A program made the position numbers and the translations under genes. From assembly GCF_000319225.1 (NCBI RefSeq), contig NC_019815.1, positions 124,001-188,000 on the forward strand: a stretch of DNA of 64,000 nt, written 5' to 3'. This DNA is from Candidatus Kinetoplastibacterium crithidii (ex Angomonas deanei ATCC 30255) (lineage in GTDB: Bacteria > Pseudomonadota > Gammaproteobacteria > Burkholderiales > Burkholderiaceae_B). The stretch's first letter is position 1. Every line of letters begins with the position of its first letter. Shown here one piece after another: positions 21,532-34,230 of this stretch. Below the pieces are notes generated by a model. That model worked only from the letters and a program-made list of their open reading frames with translations. It was not told where the DNA came from and searched no databases.

Positions 21532-23004
21532 ATGAATATGATTAACTATAATAGTTTTATTCTCATCCTGCCTGAGATTTTATTGCTCTGTTCTACTTTG
21601 ATAATACTTTTGATAGATCTTTTCAAAAGAAATCATAATATTACATTTATAATAAGTTTGTTGGTGTTATTTATATCAACTATTTTTCTTATAGTTATGC
21701 AACAGTTTGATTTTGTCGATAGGATATTTAATGGGTCATTAGTAATAGATAATTTTTCTCAATATTTAAAAATATTTCTTTGTATTATTACTTTTACTTC
21801 TTTTGTTTATAGTAGAGCCTATGTAAAGGATTTTAATATTTTATCACAAGGTGGTGAGTTTTATTATTTAGCTTTATTTTCTCTACTTGGTCAAATGATC
21901 ATGGTTTCTTCTGGAAATTTGCTATCTATTTATTTAGGGTTAGAATTAATGTCTTTGCCCCTATATACAATGATAGCTATGCGTAGAGATTACTCTAAAT
22001 CAATAGAAGCTGCTTTAAAATATTTTATTTTAGGTTCTATTGCATCAGCAGTTTTACTATATGGGTTTTCTTTAGTTTATGGTATTTCTAATTCTTTGGA
22101 ATTAGTTGACCTATCTGCATTTGTTCAAGGTGCAATTGGCACAAAAATTGTTATTTTTTCTTTAATATTTATATTAGCTGGCCTTTCTTTTAAGCTTGGG
22201 GTCGTTCCTTTTCATATGTGGGTTCCTGATGTTTATCATGGTTCTCCTACTATAATTACATTATTGATTAGCACTGCACCAAAAATAGCTGCTTTTGCTG
22301 TTATGATAAGAATTTTATTTAATTCTTTTGTTGCATTTTATCTAGATTGGCAATCTATAATGATAATATTCTCAATCTTATCATTAGCAATAGGAAATAT
22401 AGCTGCTATATTGCAAACTAATTTCAAAAGAGTGTTGGCTTATTCTACAATTTCTCATATGGGTTTCATCTTGTTAGGGCTTGTAGGAGTTGAGCCTTTA
22501 GAAGGATCGGTTGCGTATGTAGATGCTATTTTTTATATAATTAGTTATGTTTTAACTAACATGGCTATTTTTGGCTTATTAATGTTTTTCTCACGTGCTA
22601 GTTTTGATTGTGAGAATTTAGATGATTTAAAAGGTTTAAATCAAGTAAGTCCTATAATGGCTTTTTTGATGTTGATTTGTATGTTGTCTTTAGCTGGCTT
22701 ACCTCCTTTTGTAGGGTTTTATGCCAAATTTTCTATTTTGCAGAATTTGATAAATTCTAATCATCTATATCTTGCTATTTATGCTGTTTTATTTTCTTTA
22801 ATTGGAGCTTTTTATTATTTGAGAGTTATTAAGCTTGTTTATTTTGATAACTGTAATAACAATTTATCTCTGATCAAATTAAATAATTCTTATCATTCTC
22901 TAGTTTTTAAGAATTTATTAATTTTTAATGTAGCATCTATTATAATTATTAGTTTTTTTCCAGATATCTTATTTGATTTATGTGCTCAAATGACTATTAT
23001 TTAA
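21532..23004 (+). CDS. nuoN: NADH-quinone oxidoreductase subunit N
   Basis: Third antiporter-like subunit, 490 residues, last gene of the complex I cluster. Visible motifs are LGLELMSLPLYTMIA (the conserved Glu), KLGVVPFHMWVPDVYHGSPT and YSTISHMGFILLG. Its 3' end runs eight bases into the 3' end of mfd on the other strand, and no terminator separates the two converging units. Confidence 0.97.
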   Translation: MNMINYNSFILILPEILLLCSTLIILLIDLFKRNHNITFIISLLVLFISTIFLIVMQQFDFVDRIFNGSLVIDNFSQYLKIFLCIITFTSFVYSRAYVKDFNILSQGGEFYYLALFSLLGQMIMVSSGNLLSIYLGLELMSLPLYTMIAMRRDYSKSIEAALKYFILGSIASAVLLYGFSLVYGISNSLELVDLSAFVQGAIGTKIVIFSLIFILAGLSFKLGVVPFHMWVPDVYHGSPTIITLLISTAPKIAAFAVMIRILFNSFVAFYLDWQSIMIIFSILSLAIGNIAAILQTNFKRVLAYSTISHMGFILLGLVGVEPLEGSVAYVDAIFYIISYVLTNMAIFGLLMFFSRASFDCENLDDLKGLNQVSPIMAFLMLICMLSLAGLPPFVGFYAKFSILQNLINSNHLYLAIYAVLFSLIGAFYYLRVIKLVYFDNCNNNLSLIKLNNSYHSLVFKNLLIFNVASIIIISFFPDILFDLCAQMTII

Positions 23005-26000
23005 TGTAGCTGTTATTGTTTAAATAATTTAATATATTAAATAATTCATTGATCTTCGATTTATAATCTTTATTATTTAGCAGAAAAATTTTATTATCAC
23101 TACTGAGCTTTATGTTTCTATTATTTTTTGTTAGAGATATTATTTTTTCTATATCTGCACTTGTGTTTTCTTCAAAAATTAAAATAATACGATTATTTTC
23201 TACGATGAGTTTTTTTATGTGTAATTTATCGGCTAATATTCTCAGCTTATGAGTGATAATGAGATTTTCTGCTGGATCTGGTAATTTACCAAACCTATCT
23301 TCTATTTCATATTGTATTTTAAGTATCTCATCTTCATTATGAGCATGAGATAATCTTTTGTATAACGCTAATCTAGCGGATATATCAGGACAATATTCAG
23401 ATGGTAGAATAGATGAGACACCTAGATTTATTTCGCAAGATGCTGGTATAGTTAAATGTGTTAGGTTTGTTTCTTTTCCATCTTTTATTTTGGCTATAGC
23501 TTCAGACAGCATTTCGTTATATAAAGAGTATCCTATTTCTTGTATATTTCCAGACTGTGATTCTCCTAGAATTTCTCCAGATCCTCTAATTTCCAAATCG
23601 TGAAGAGCTAAATAAAAACCTGATCCAAGATCCTCCATGTTTTGGATTGCATTAAGTCTTTTATTCGCCTGGCTAGTTATTGACCCTTCATTAGGAATTA
23701 ATAAATAAGCATATGCTTGATGATGAGATCGTCCTACTCTACCTCTTAATTGATGCAGCTGTGCTAATCCAAAAGTATCAGCTCTATTAATTATAATAGT
23801 ATTGGCATTTGGTATATCTATTCCATTTTCTATTATGGTTGTACATAGTAATACATCATATTTTTTTTGACAAAAATCTTTCATAATATTCTCAAGATTT
23901 CTTGCCAACATTTGGCCATGAGCAATAGCAACTTTTATTTCTGGCAATAATTGTTCTATTAAGTCTTTTTTATTATGTATTGTAGAAATTTCATTATGTA
24001 GAAAATAAACTTGTCCTCCTCGCCTTATCTCGCGTCTTATAGCTTCTACAATAATGCTATTATCTTGATATCTTATAAATGTTTTTATTGGAAGTCTTTT
24101 TTGTGGCGCTGTTGTAATAATTGAGAAATCTCTTATTCCTTCTAACGACATACTTAGAGTACGAGGAATAGGGGTTGCAGTCAGCGATAATACATCAACT
24201 TCAGATCTAATATTTTTGAACATTTCTTTTTGTCTTACGCCAAATCTATGTTCCTCATCTATTACTACAAGACCTAGATTTTTAAATTTAATTTCAGATG
24301 ATAGTATTTTATGTGTGCCTATAATTATATCTACAATACCATCGTTTATTGCAGAGATAGTATGTAATATTTCTTTGCGTGATTTCATTCTAGATAATTC
24401 AGATATTTTGATTGGCCAATTTGCAAATCTTTTACTAAATGTTTGTGTATGTTGTTCTGCCAATAATGTTGTAGGGCATAGTATAATTACTTGTTTATTA
24501 TTTGAAACAGCAATAAAAGATGCCCTCAAAGCTACTTCTGTTTTTCCGAAACCTACGTCTCCGCATACTAATCTATCCATTGGTTTTTCTAAAGACATAT
24601 CTTTTAAAACAGACTGGATAGCTTGTTCTTGATCAATAGTTTCTGTAAATTCAAAATCTTCTACAAACTTGTTATAGTCATCATTATTTGATAAGAAGGC
24701 ATGTCCTTTTTTTAAAGCTCTTTTAGAATAGATATCTAATAACTCAGCTGCTGTATCATGTATTTGCTGAATTGCTTTTTTATATTTTTTTTCCCACGTA
24801 TCTGAGCCTAATTGATGTAGTGGGGCATTTTCTGGGTCTATTCCTATATATCTAGAAATTAAATTTAAGTTAGTAATAGGCACATATAAATTAGTTTTTT
24901 TTGCATATTCTAAATGTAAGAATTCCATTTGATCTTGTCCTACATTCATATTAACTAATCCTTTGTATCTTCCAACACCATATTGATAATGTACGACAGG
25001 ATCTCCTATGGATAGTTCAGCTATATCACGAAAGTTAGCTTCTTGACTTTTTTTATTGATCTTATTTTTTTTATAATTTTTCTCATTATATGTATTGGGA
25101 TATAAATCATTTTCTGTGATAACAGTTAAATTTTCTGAAATATATTTGAAACCATAATTTATAGGTGCTATTGTTATCCCTATTTGATCTGCTGAATTAA
25201 AAAAAGATTCAATATTTTTATGAGATACTATATTTATTTGTGAATTTGTTTTTAATGTATTTGTTATTATTTCTTTCCTAGAATTTGCATCTACACATAT
25301 AATAATTTTTGATTTCTTGTCTCTAATAGTCTCTTTTATGCTTTTTACTATATTTAAATTGTTTTCTAATATAGAAATATTAGGAATTTTTTCAAATTCG
25401 TCATTCTGCTTTAAATTAATAGATAAATGTTTAAAATTATTTATTTTTTTGTAAAAATTTTCTTGATCAAGAAAAAGATCCTCTGGCTTAAGGATAGGTC
25501 TTTCAATATCATGTTTTAAAAAATTATAACGATCTTGAGTGTCTCTTGAGAATTGTTCTATAGTTTCATTGATATTTTCTAATGTTATAAATAAAGATTC
25601 TTTTTGTAAGTAATCGAAAATTGTAGTTTTTTCTTCAAAAAATAATGGCAAATAGTATTCAATTCCAGGAAATATATTTGATTTACTAATATTCTTATAG
25701 ATCGAGTACTTAGAAGGATCTCCTTCAAAGTATTCACGAAATTTTGAACGAAAATAATTTATTGATTTTTCATCTACAGGGAATTCTTTTCCTGGTAGTA
25801 CTTCTATACTTTCAATGTAGCCTGTGCTACATTGTGTTTCTATATTAAATGTCCTAATAGATTCTATTTTGTTGTCTAATAAATCTAATCGATACGCTGT
25901 TGATGAGCCCATTGGAAATATATCTATAATACTACCTCTGATGCAAAATTCACCAAAGTCTGCTACTTGGCTAACTTGTTTATAATTGGCAATTTTAAAT

Positions 26001-26461
26001 TGATTAAGCAAGTTTTCTTCATTAATAAAATCATCTTTTTTATATATAAAACTATATGAGGCTATAAAATCAATAGGAGATATATAATTAATAACTGCAT
26101 TTATAGGTATAACTAAAACATCAATGTTATTGTTTAGTAACTCGTAAAGAGTTTTTAATCTTTCTGAAATTAAACTTTGATTTGGGGAAAATATATCATA
26201 AGGTAAGGTTTCCCAGTCTGGCATATTAAACACGCGTAGTTTGGAGTAGAGTACCCCTATCTCTCCAGCTATTTGTTGAGATTCCAGAGAGTTATGCGTA
26301 ACTATTATGATTGGATATTTATAATATTGTTTAATATTGCCTACTAGAAATGATAAACCTGAACCGTAAGGTTTTCCGTATTGATATTTTTTATGATTAT
26401 CTAATTTAGATAGTAATTTTTGAATTGTGTATGGAGTATTTTTCGTATTAGAGAGATTCAC
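22997..26461 (-). CDS. mfd: Transcription-repair coupling factor
   Basis: Mfd releases RNA polymerase stalled at DNA damage and recruits UvrA. The 1154-residue protein has the UvrB-like N-terminal region, the RNA-polymerase-interaction domain (about 480-565, HYQYGVGRYKGL), a RecG-like motor with Walker A GDVGFGKTE (about 635), the DEEH box (about 735), SLTATPIPRTL and QLRGRVGRSHH (about 905), and the C-terminal TRCF domain. It starts with GTG at 26461, since no ATG in the frame gives a better N-terminus. UvrA and UvrB are not in this window. Confidence 0.97.
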   Translation of the reverse strand: MNLSNTKNTPYTIQKLLSKLDNHKKYQYGKPYGSGLSFLVGNIKQYYKYPIIIVTHNSLESQQIAGEIGVLYSKLRVFNMPDWETLPYDIFSPNQSLISERLKTLYELLNNNIDVLVIPINAVINYISPIDFIASYSFIYKKDDFINEENLLNQFKIANYKQVSQVADFGEFCIRGSIIDIFPMGSSTAYRLDLLDNKIESIRTFNIETQCSTGYIESIEVLPGKEFPVDEKSINYFRSKFREYFEGDPSKYSIYKNISKSNIFPGIEYYLPLFFEEKTTIFDYLQKESLFITLENINETIEQFSRDTQDRYNFLKHDIERPILKPEDLFLDQENFYKKINNFKHLSINLKQNDEFEKIPNISILENNLNIVKSIKETIRDKKSKIIICVDANSRKEIITNTLKTNSQINIVSHKNIESFFNSADQIGITIAPINYGFKYISENLTVITENDLYPNTYNEKNYKKNKINKKSQEANFRDIAELSIGDPVVHYQYGVGRYKGLVNMNVGQDQMEFLHLEYAKKTNLYVPITNLNLISRYIGIDPENAPLHQLGSDTWEKKYKKAIQQIHDTAAELLDIYSKRALKKGHAFLSNNDDYNKFVEDFEFTETIDQEQAIQSVLKDMSLEKPMDRLVCGDVGFGKTEVALRASFIAVSNNKQVIILCPTTLLAEQHTQTFSKRFANWPIKISELSRMKSRKEILHTISAINDGIVDIIIGTHKILSSEIKFKNLGLVVIDEEHRFGVRQKEMFKNIRSEVDVLSLTATPIPRTLSMSLEGIRDFSIITTAPQKRLPIKTFIRYQDNSIIVEAIRREIRRGGQVYFLHNEISTIHNKKDLIEQLLPEIKVAIAHGQMLARNLENIMKDFCQKKYDVLLCTTIIENGIDIPNANTIIINRADTFGLAQLHQLRGRVGRSHHQAYAYLLIPNEGSITSQANKRLNAIQNMEDLGSGFYLALHDLEIRGSGEILGESQSGNIQEIGYSLYNEMLSEAIAKIKDGKETNLTHLTIPASCEINLGVSSILPSEYCPDISARLALYKRLSHAHNEDEILKIQYEIEDRFGKLPDPAENLIITHKLRILADKLHIKKLIVENNRIILIFEENTSADIEKIISLTKNNRNIKLSSDNKIFLLNNKDYKSKINELFNILNYLNNNSYIK

Positions 26462-26667
26462 TTAATTAATACCAATTATTAATAATATATTAAAATATGA
26501 AATCCAATTCCTTAGATATTAGGATTTCATTATCATTTTTAGTAAAAGATTCTTACAATATTCGTAATGTTATATTGTAGCAAAACAACATGCACGTATT
26601 TTAATAAAAATTTTTCATAAATTAAATTTATATTAGATTGCGATTTAAATTAATTTGAATATAGGAG

Positions 26668-26696
26668 TAAATAGATATATTGCATATATCTATTTA
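26668..26696. repeat. 13-bp perfect inverted repeat, three-base loop
   Basis: TAAATAGATATAT (26668-26680) pairs exactly with ATATATCTATTTA (26684-26696) around TGC. It lies upstream of mfd and downstream of ahpC. It could be a terminator remnant or an operator; there is no T run on the ahpC side. Confidence 0.5.
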
Positions 26697-26806
26697 TAAA
26701 AATAGTATTCTATTTGCAACATATGGTTTTTGATTATTAAATTTATTGATTAAAACTCTTTATAAGAGTCTTATGGTTTTGTTTGTTAGTAAATTTATAA
26801 TTTAAT

Positions 26807-26836
26807 CTTTGCAATTTATTCTCATAAATTGCAAAG
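26807..26836 (-). terminator. Hairpin just after ahpC
   Basis: Perfect 12-bp stem CTTTGCAATTTA (26807-26818) with TAAATTGCAAAG (26825-26836) and a six-base loop, 12 bases beyond the ahpC stop. The following minus-strand sequence is only moderately T-rich, so efficiency is unclear. Confidence 0.6.
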
Positions 26837-26848
26837 AAGGTTTTACAT

Positions 26849-27397
26849 TTATAATGTATCCTCACCTATTCCTCTATTGCAAGGACACAACTCTTTAGTT
26901 TGGAAACCATCCAATAGTCGTAGTATTTCTTCAGGATTACGTCCGACACTTAGATTATTGACAGAAACATGTTGTATAACGTTGTCTGGGTCTATTATAA
27001 ATGTAGCACGCAAAGCAACACCAGCATTTATGTCTCTAACTCCTAGTTGGTCTATTAGTGAGCCTGTCATATCAGCGAATTGATAATGGCTAATTTTACT
27101 AAGTCCAGGATGTTCTCTACGCCATGCTAATTTTACGAATTCATTATCTACAGAACCACCCATAAGCACTGCATTTCTATCTTCAAATTCTTTAGATAAT
27201 TTATCAAATCCCATTATTTCTGTAGGACAGACAAACGTAAAATCTTTAGGATAGAAGTATATAACTTTCCATTTTCCAGGAAATGAACTTGCTGTAATTT
27301 CTTCGAATGCAGAAACTCCATTTTCTTCATGTTGTGTAAATCCTGGTTTTACTCCCATCACTTTGAAGGATTCTAACTCTTCTCCAACTGTCTTCAT
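26849..27397 (-). CDS. ahpC: Peroxiredoxin, AhpC family
   Basis: 182-residue thiol peroxidase that reduces hydrogen peroxide and organic peroxides in the cytoplasm. The peroxidatic Cys57 is in FTFVCPTE, and the conserved Arg near WRREHPG is present. The C-terminus has two close cysteines (C171 and C173, LCPCNRG), the pattern known from the actinobacterial AhpC type that is reduced through AhpD rather than AhpF. No ahpD or ahpF is next to it. It is a single-gene unit with its own terminator. Confidence 0.93.
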   Translation of the reverse strand: MKTVGEELESFKVMGVKPGFTQHEENGVSAFEEITASSFPGKWKVIYFYPKDFTFVCPTEIMGFDKLSKEFEDRNAVLMGGSVDNEFVKLAWRREHPGLSKISHYQFADMTGSLIDQLGVRDINAGVALRATFIIDPDNVIQHVSVNNLSVGRNPEEILRLLDGFQTKELCPCNRGIGEDTL

Positions 27398-27602
27398 AAA
27401 AACTCCTTTGAATAATACAGATTATAATTTTTAAATTATTTTAATACAAGTTTAATTAATTTTTATATCATAGAACATTACATAAGTGATAAATTGTTAT
27501 TTTAGTTACTAAAAATCTAGAATAACATTTAGATACTATTGCCTAATCTAAACCTATTAACTTTTATAAATTTTTCATGGTACATATCTGAAATAAATTA
27601 TT

Positions 27603-28850
27603 ATGAACAATAAGATTATTAATTTGTTAGCTATGGAGTCTTCTACAGAGGTTTGTAGTGTCTCTATAATATCTTTTGATTTAAATGGAGTTGTTAAAGA
27701 TCTAATTTCATCAAAAATTTATAAAGAAAACCTGCCTTCTGAGCATATAATACCTACTATAGAATCTATTCTATCAGAAAGAAAATTAGATAAGAGTGAA
27801 TTATGTGCAGTTTCATTTGACCAAGGCCCCGGTAAATTCACAGGTATCAGATTATCTTGTAGTATTGCAAAGTCTATTGGCATGTTTCTAAATATACCAA
27901 TCATACCTGTAATTTCTTTATATTCTATGGCTTATCAAGCACAAATTGAATCTCCAGATGACTATAATATCATAATATCATCTATGGATGCTAGAATGAA
28001 CGAAGTATATATAGCAGCTTATCTGGTATGGCCTTCTACTAGTAGTAATTGTAAGACTTTATTCGAACCTAGTCTTATTTCTGTTTGTGATCTATCATTA
28101 TGGTTATTATTTCATGTCAACCAATGGAAATCAGTTTATAAAAAAAATACTGTTATATTAGTTGGTGATTCATGGCGTATTTATGAGTCTGAATTGAGAA
28201 TACCAGAAGATAGCATTTATTTTGGTATTGCTAACCCAGATTCAGCTATCATAGCTATGATAGCAAGGGATTATTTCCTTGACACAGCAAAAACATTTGA
28301 GGATATTGAACCTTTTTATATAAGAAATAAAGTTGCCTTTACAAGAAATGAGTTGCTGCATAATAAGGGAGGAAATCCGCAAGCAGGTTCTTTTCTTTCA
28401 GAAATGAATATAACTAAAATGACTATTAGTGATATTAAAGATGTTGTATTGTTAGATGCTAAGGTACAGTTGTCCTCTTGGACTTATGGTAATTTTCAAG
28501 ATTGCCTTGATGCTGGATATATTTCTTGTATAGTTAAGTATAAAGGAAGTCTTCTAGGTTTCTTTGTTATGATGCTTGCTCCTGATGTTGCTCATTTATT
28601 GCGCATTGCAGTTCATGAGGATATTCAAAATATTGGTATTGGTTCTAAATTATTAGATGAATGCATCAAAATTTCTAAAGATAATGGATTAAGTAGTATC
28701 ATAATAGAAGTTGGAGAGCATAATATAAATGCTGTAAATTTTTATAAAAAACATGGTTTTGCTAAAATAGGTATAAGAAAAAATTACTATATTCTCGAGA
28801 ATTCTAAAACTGAACATGCAGTTGTAATGGAAAAAAAACTATGCAAATAA
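27603..28850 (+). CDS. tsaB-rimI: Fusion of TsaB and RimI (t6A synthesis / N-acetyltransferase)
   Basis: A 415-residue two-domain protein. Residues 1 to about 235 are TsaB (YeaZ): LAMESSTEVCSVSI, SFDQGPGKFTGIRLSCSIAK and the MDARMNEVYIA segment; TsaB partners TsaD in making the t6A37 tRNA modification. Residues about 265-415 are a GNAT acetyltransferase like RimI, with the acetyl-CoA loop IQNIGIGSKLLDECI and the C-terminal VNFYKKHGF; RimI acetylates the N-terminus of ribosomal protein bS18. No stop or frameshift lies between the halves. I believe relatives in the Alcaligenaceae also have the fusion, but cannot confirm it here. The glycosylase gene follows after seven bases. Confidence 0.92.
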   Translation: MNNKIINLLAMESSTEVCSVSIISFDLNGVVKDLISSKIYKENLPSEHIIPTIESILSERKLDKSELCAVSFDQGPGKFTGIRLSCSIAKSIGMFLNIPIIPVISLYSMAYQAQIESPDDYNIIISSMDARMNEVYIAAYLVWPSTSSNCKTLFEPSLISVCDLSLWLLFHVNQWKSVYKKNTVILVGDSWRIYESELRIPEDSIYFGIANPDSAIIAMIARDYFLDTAKTFEDIEPFYIRNKVAFTRNELLHNKGGNPQAGSFLSEMNITKMTISDIKDVVLLDAKVQLSSWTYGNFQDCLDAGYISCIVKYKGSLLGFFVMMLAPDVAHLLRIAVHEDIQNIGIGSKLLDECIKISKDNGLSSIIIEVGEHNINAVNFYKKHGFAKIGIRKNYYILENSKTEHAVVMEKKLCK

Positions 28851-28857
28851 AATTGTT

Positions 28858-29613
28858 ATGCTATTTTACTTAAAGAATAAGAATTCAGTCAGTTATATAC
28901 AGCGTATCTTATTAAAAGAGATAGGTGTACGTATTGTTTCTGAAGAATCTAGTCTAAATAGATCAAAGCATAAGGAGAAATTTTTGAAAATAGACAATCC
29001 GTCTATAGAAGAGAATATATCTAATGATCATCGGGCAAATAAAATTAATTCTAATAATTTTGACATACTAAAAAACGTAGTAAATAAATGTCAGTTATGT
29101 GACCTTTGTCATTCTAGGAAGAATGTAGTTTTTGGTTCAGGAAATATTACTCAATGCTCATGTTTAATAATAGGAGAAGCACCAGGAGAACAGGAAGATG
29201 CTACCGGAATTCCATTCGTAGGAAGATCAGGAAAACTTCTGGATCAAATGCTTAATGCAATTGAAATTCATAGAGATAGAGAGACTTTTATTACAAATAT
29301 AGTTAAGTGTAGACCACCTGCTAATAGGAATCCAAAACTTGAAGAATTAGAATCATGTCGACCTTTTTTGTTAGAACAGATTGATTTTTTGAAGCCAAGT
29401 AAAATTTTAGTTTTGGGAAAGTTCGCTGCCAACGCTGTTTTAAATAACAGTTTGAGTATAAGAGAACTTAGAGGCAAAGTTCACTATTTTTCTTCTGGCA
29501 ATAAATCAAATGATATTCCTGTTATTGTTAGCTATCATCCTGCATATTTATTACGTAGGCCAGAAGAAAAATCTTTGGTTTGGGATGATCTTTGTTTATT
29601 AAAGAGTGTATAA
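28858..29613 (+). CDS. Uracil-DNA glycosylase, family 4 (iron-sulfur type)
   Basis: 251 residues. The C-terminal 170 residues are the family 4 (SPO1 polymerase-like) domain: GEAPGEQEDATGIPFVGRSG with the catalytic GEAPG motif near residue 106, then TNIVKCRPPANRNP and the C-terminal SYHPAYLLRR. Likely [4Fe-4S] ligands are C81 and C84 (CDLC), the Cys of KCRPP and the Cys of SCRPF. The enzyme removes uracil from DNA. The first 65 residues are low-complexity. It converges on lplT with a two-base gap. Confidence 0.92.
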   Translation: MLFYLKNKNSVSYIQRILLKEIGVRIVSEESSLNRSKHKEKFLKIDNPSIEENISNDHRANKINSNNFDILKNVVNKCQLCDLCHSRKNVVFGSGNITQCSCLIIGEAPGEQEDATGIPFVGRSGKLLDQMLNAIEIHRDRETFITNIVKCRPPANRNPKLEELESCRPFLLEQIDFLKPSKILVLGKFAANAVLNNSLSIRELRGKVHYFSSGNKSNDIPVIVSYHPAYLLRRPEEKSLVWDDLCLLKSV

Positions 29614-29615
29614 AA

Positions 29616-30911
29616 CTAGTTTTGTTCTTCTTTATCTAAAATTGCTAATAACTTCCTATATAATTTTTTGTTTATATGTATATACAATAGACAATAGGAC
29701 ATCGATATACTGACTATCATTCCATATATAATAATTATATTATCTATATCTACATTAAACCAAACAAGCATAGTGTAAAAACTTATCATAACAAGTATAT
29801 TTAACTGCTCGTTAAAATTTTGAACAGCAATAGAATGGCCAGCAGATAATAACTTATAACCTCTATGTTGTAGCAATGCATTCATTGGAACAACAAAGAA
29901 ACCAGCGAGTACTCCAGTGATAATTAGTAATAGATAGGCATTTATTTCTGTTTGTATAAAAGGCATTAATAACATCAATAGTCCCATCGTTATTCCTATA
30001 GGTATAGTTGATAATGCTTGACTTAACCTGAGATATTTTGCTACTGCTGTTGCTCCTATTATTGTTCCTATTGCTACACTTCCTATAAGTATAGAAGTTT
30101 GGTCTATGGAATATCCAAGATGGATTTGACCCCATTTAATAACTATTAATTGTAAACTTGCACTTGCTCCCCAAAAAACAGTCGTAACAAATAGTGATAC
30201 TCTACCTAATTCATCTTTGTATATTACCAATATGCTTTTATAAAAATTTCTAAAAATTTCAATTGTATTTTTATGCTGTATTGTATATGTAATATTTGTT
30301 TTTTTTATCATTAGATTAAATATAGAAGCAGATATATATATATGTAATATAACAAACACTGCCATTTCTGATGAGGAACTAGTAAAATATGATAGGTATG
30401 TTTGATTGATTAAAAAGCTTGATGTATTAGGAGTGATAAGGTATCCACCAAGACAGGTTCCTATTATTATTGATAATACTGTTAGGCCTTCAATCCAACT
30501 ATTACCTTGTACAAGCATTTTTGGAGGAAGTATTTCAGTTACTATGCCATATTTTGCTGGTGAATATATTGCAGCACCTATTCCTACTAGGCTATAGGAT
30601 AGTGATACTAGATATATTTTTACATCTAAATCAAAATCTAGTGTTGGAATAAAAATTATTAATAAGCAACCTAGCATTTTAATTAGATTTGAATAAAACA
30701 TAACATGACCTTTTGGAAACTTATCAGATATTATGCCAACAAATGGGGCTAGGACAACATAAGATAAAGCAAATGACCATTTCATAAGTGGAATGACCCA
30801 AGCTGGGCCATTGAGTTCTATGATTAGTGATATAACAGCTATGAATAAAGCATTGTCTGCCAATGATGAAAGAGCCTGTGCAGCCATGATAATATAGAAT
30901 TCTTTTTTCAA
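29616..30911 (-). CDS. lplT: Lysophospholipid transporter LplT (MFS)
   Basis: 431-residue major-facilitator protein with about twelve membrane helices. The start FYIIMAAQALSSLADNAL and the loop GIISDKFPKGHVMFYSN are close to LplT. In E. coli LplT flips lysophosphatidylethanolamine to the inside for re-acylation by Aas; no aas gene is adjacent here. A broader MFS call is the fallback. Confidence 0.85.
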   Translation of the reverse strand: MKKEFYIIMAAQALSSLADNALFIAVISLIIELNGPAWVIPLMKWSFALSYVVLAPFVGIISDKFPKGHVMFYSNLIKMLGCLLIIFIPTLDFDLDVKIYLVSLSYSLVGIGAAIYSPAKYGIVTEILPPKMLVQGNSWIEGLTVLSIIIGTCLGGYLITPNTSSFLINQTYLSYFTSSSSEMAVFVILHIYISASIFNLMIKKTNITYTIQHKNTIEIFRNFYKSILVIYKDELGRVSLFVTTVFWGASASLQLIVIKWGQIHLGYSIDQTSILIGSVAIGTIIGATAVAKYLRLSQALSTIPIGITMGLLMLLMPFIQTEINAYLLLIITGVLAGFFVVPMNALLQHRGYKLLSAGHSIAVQNFNEQLNILVMISFYTMLVWFNVDIDNIIIIYGMIVSISMSYCLLYIHINKKLYRKLLAILDKEEQN

Positions 30912-30950
30912 AAATCTTCCTCTAATTTTTTTAAACTTAGATTATATAAT

Positions 30951-30978
30951 ATATTTAATAATAATTATTATTAAATAT
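30951..30978. repeat. 28-bp perfect AT-only palindrome
   Basis: ATATTTAATAATAA (30951-30964) is followed without a loop by its exact reverse complement (30965-30978). It lies 40 bases upstream of the lplT start, in the divergent gap before the zipA-like gene. Confidence 0.6.
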
Positions 30979-31189
30979 TGCTCACAAGTTTTGCTTTGTA
31001 TTGTAATTCAGGTTTAAGATGGTTTTTAATTTTGTTAAAGTAATAACACTAGGTTAACTTTATGCTTATAATATATATGTAATCAATGATGCATTTGTTT
31101 TTCTAATATAGAACATGAGTTTGTCAATTACTTATTTTATCTATAACTTATTTTATTTATCTTATAAAACCTAATAAAAAATATCAGAG

Positions 31190-34199
<3,010 letters not shown>

Positions 34200-34230
34200 T
34201 TCAGATTTTTGCATAAAATTTTTTAAACAC

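Larger units (their letters stand above)
26462..26848. other. 387-base gap between mfd and ahpC
   Basis: No gene is visible. The gap contains two perfect inverted repeats, listed separately (26668-26696 and 26807-26836). Otherwise the sequence is featureless and AT-rich; mfd needs a promoter somewhere in its left part. Confidence 0.5.

Noticed and set aside
24216..24632. 138-codon plus-strand frame inside mfd
   Set aside because: Antisense to the conserved motor domain of Mfd; composition is that of a shadow frame.
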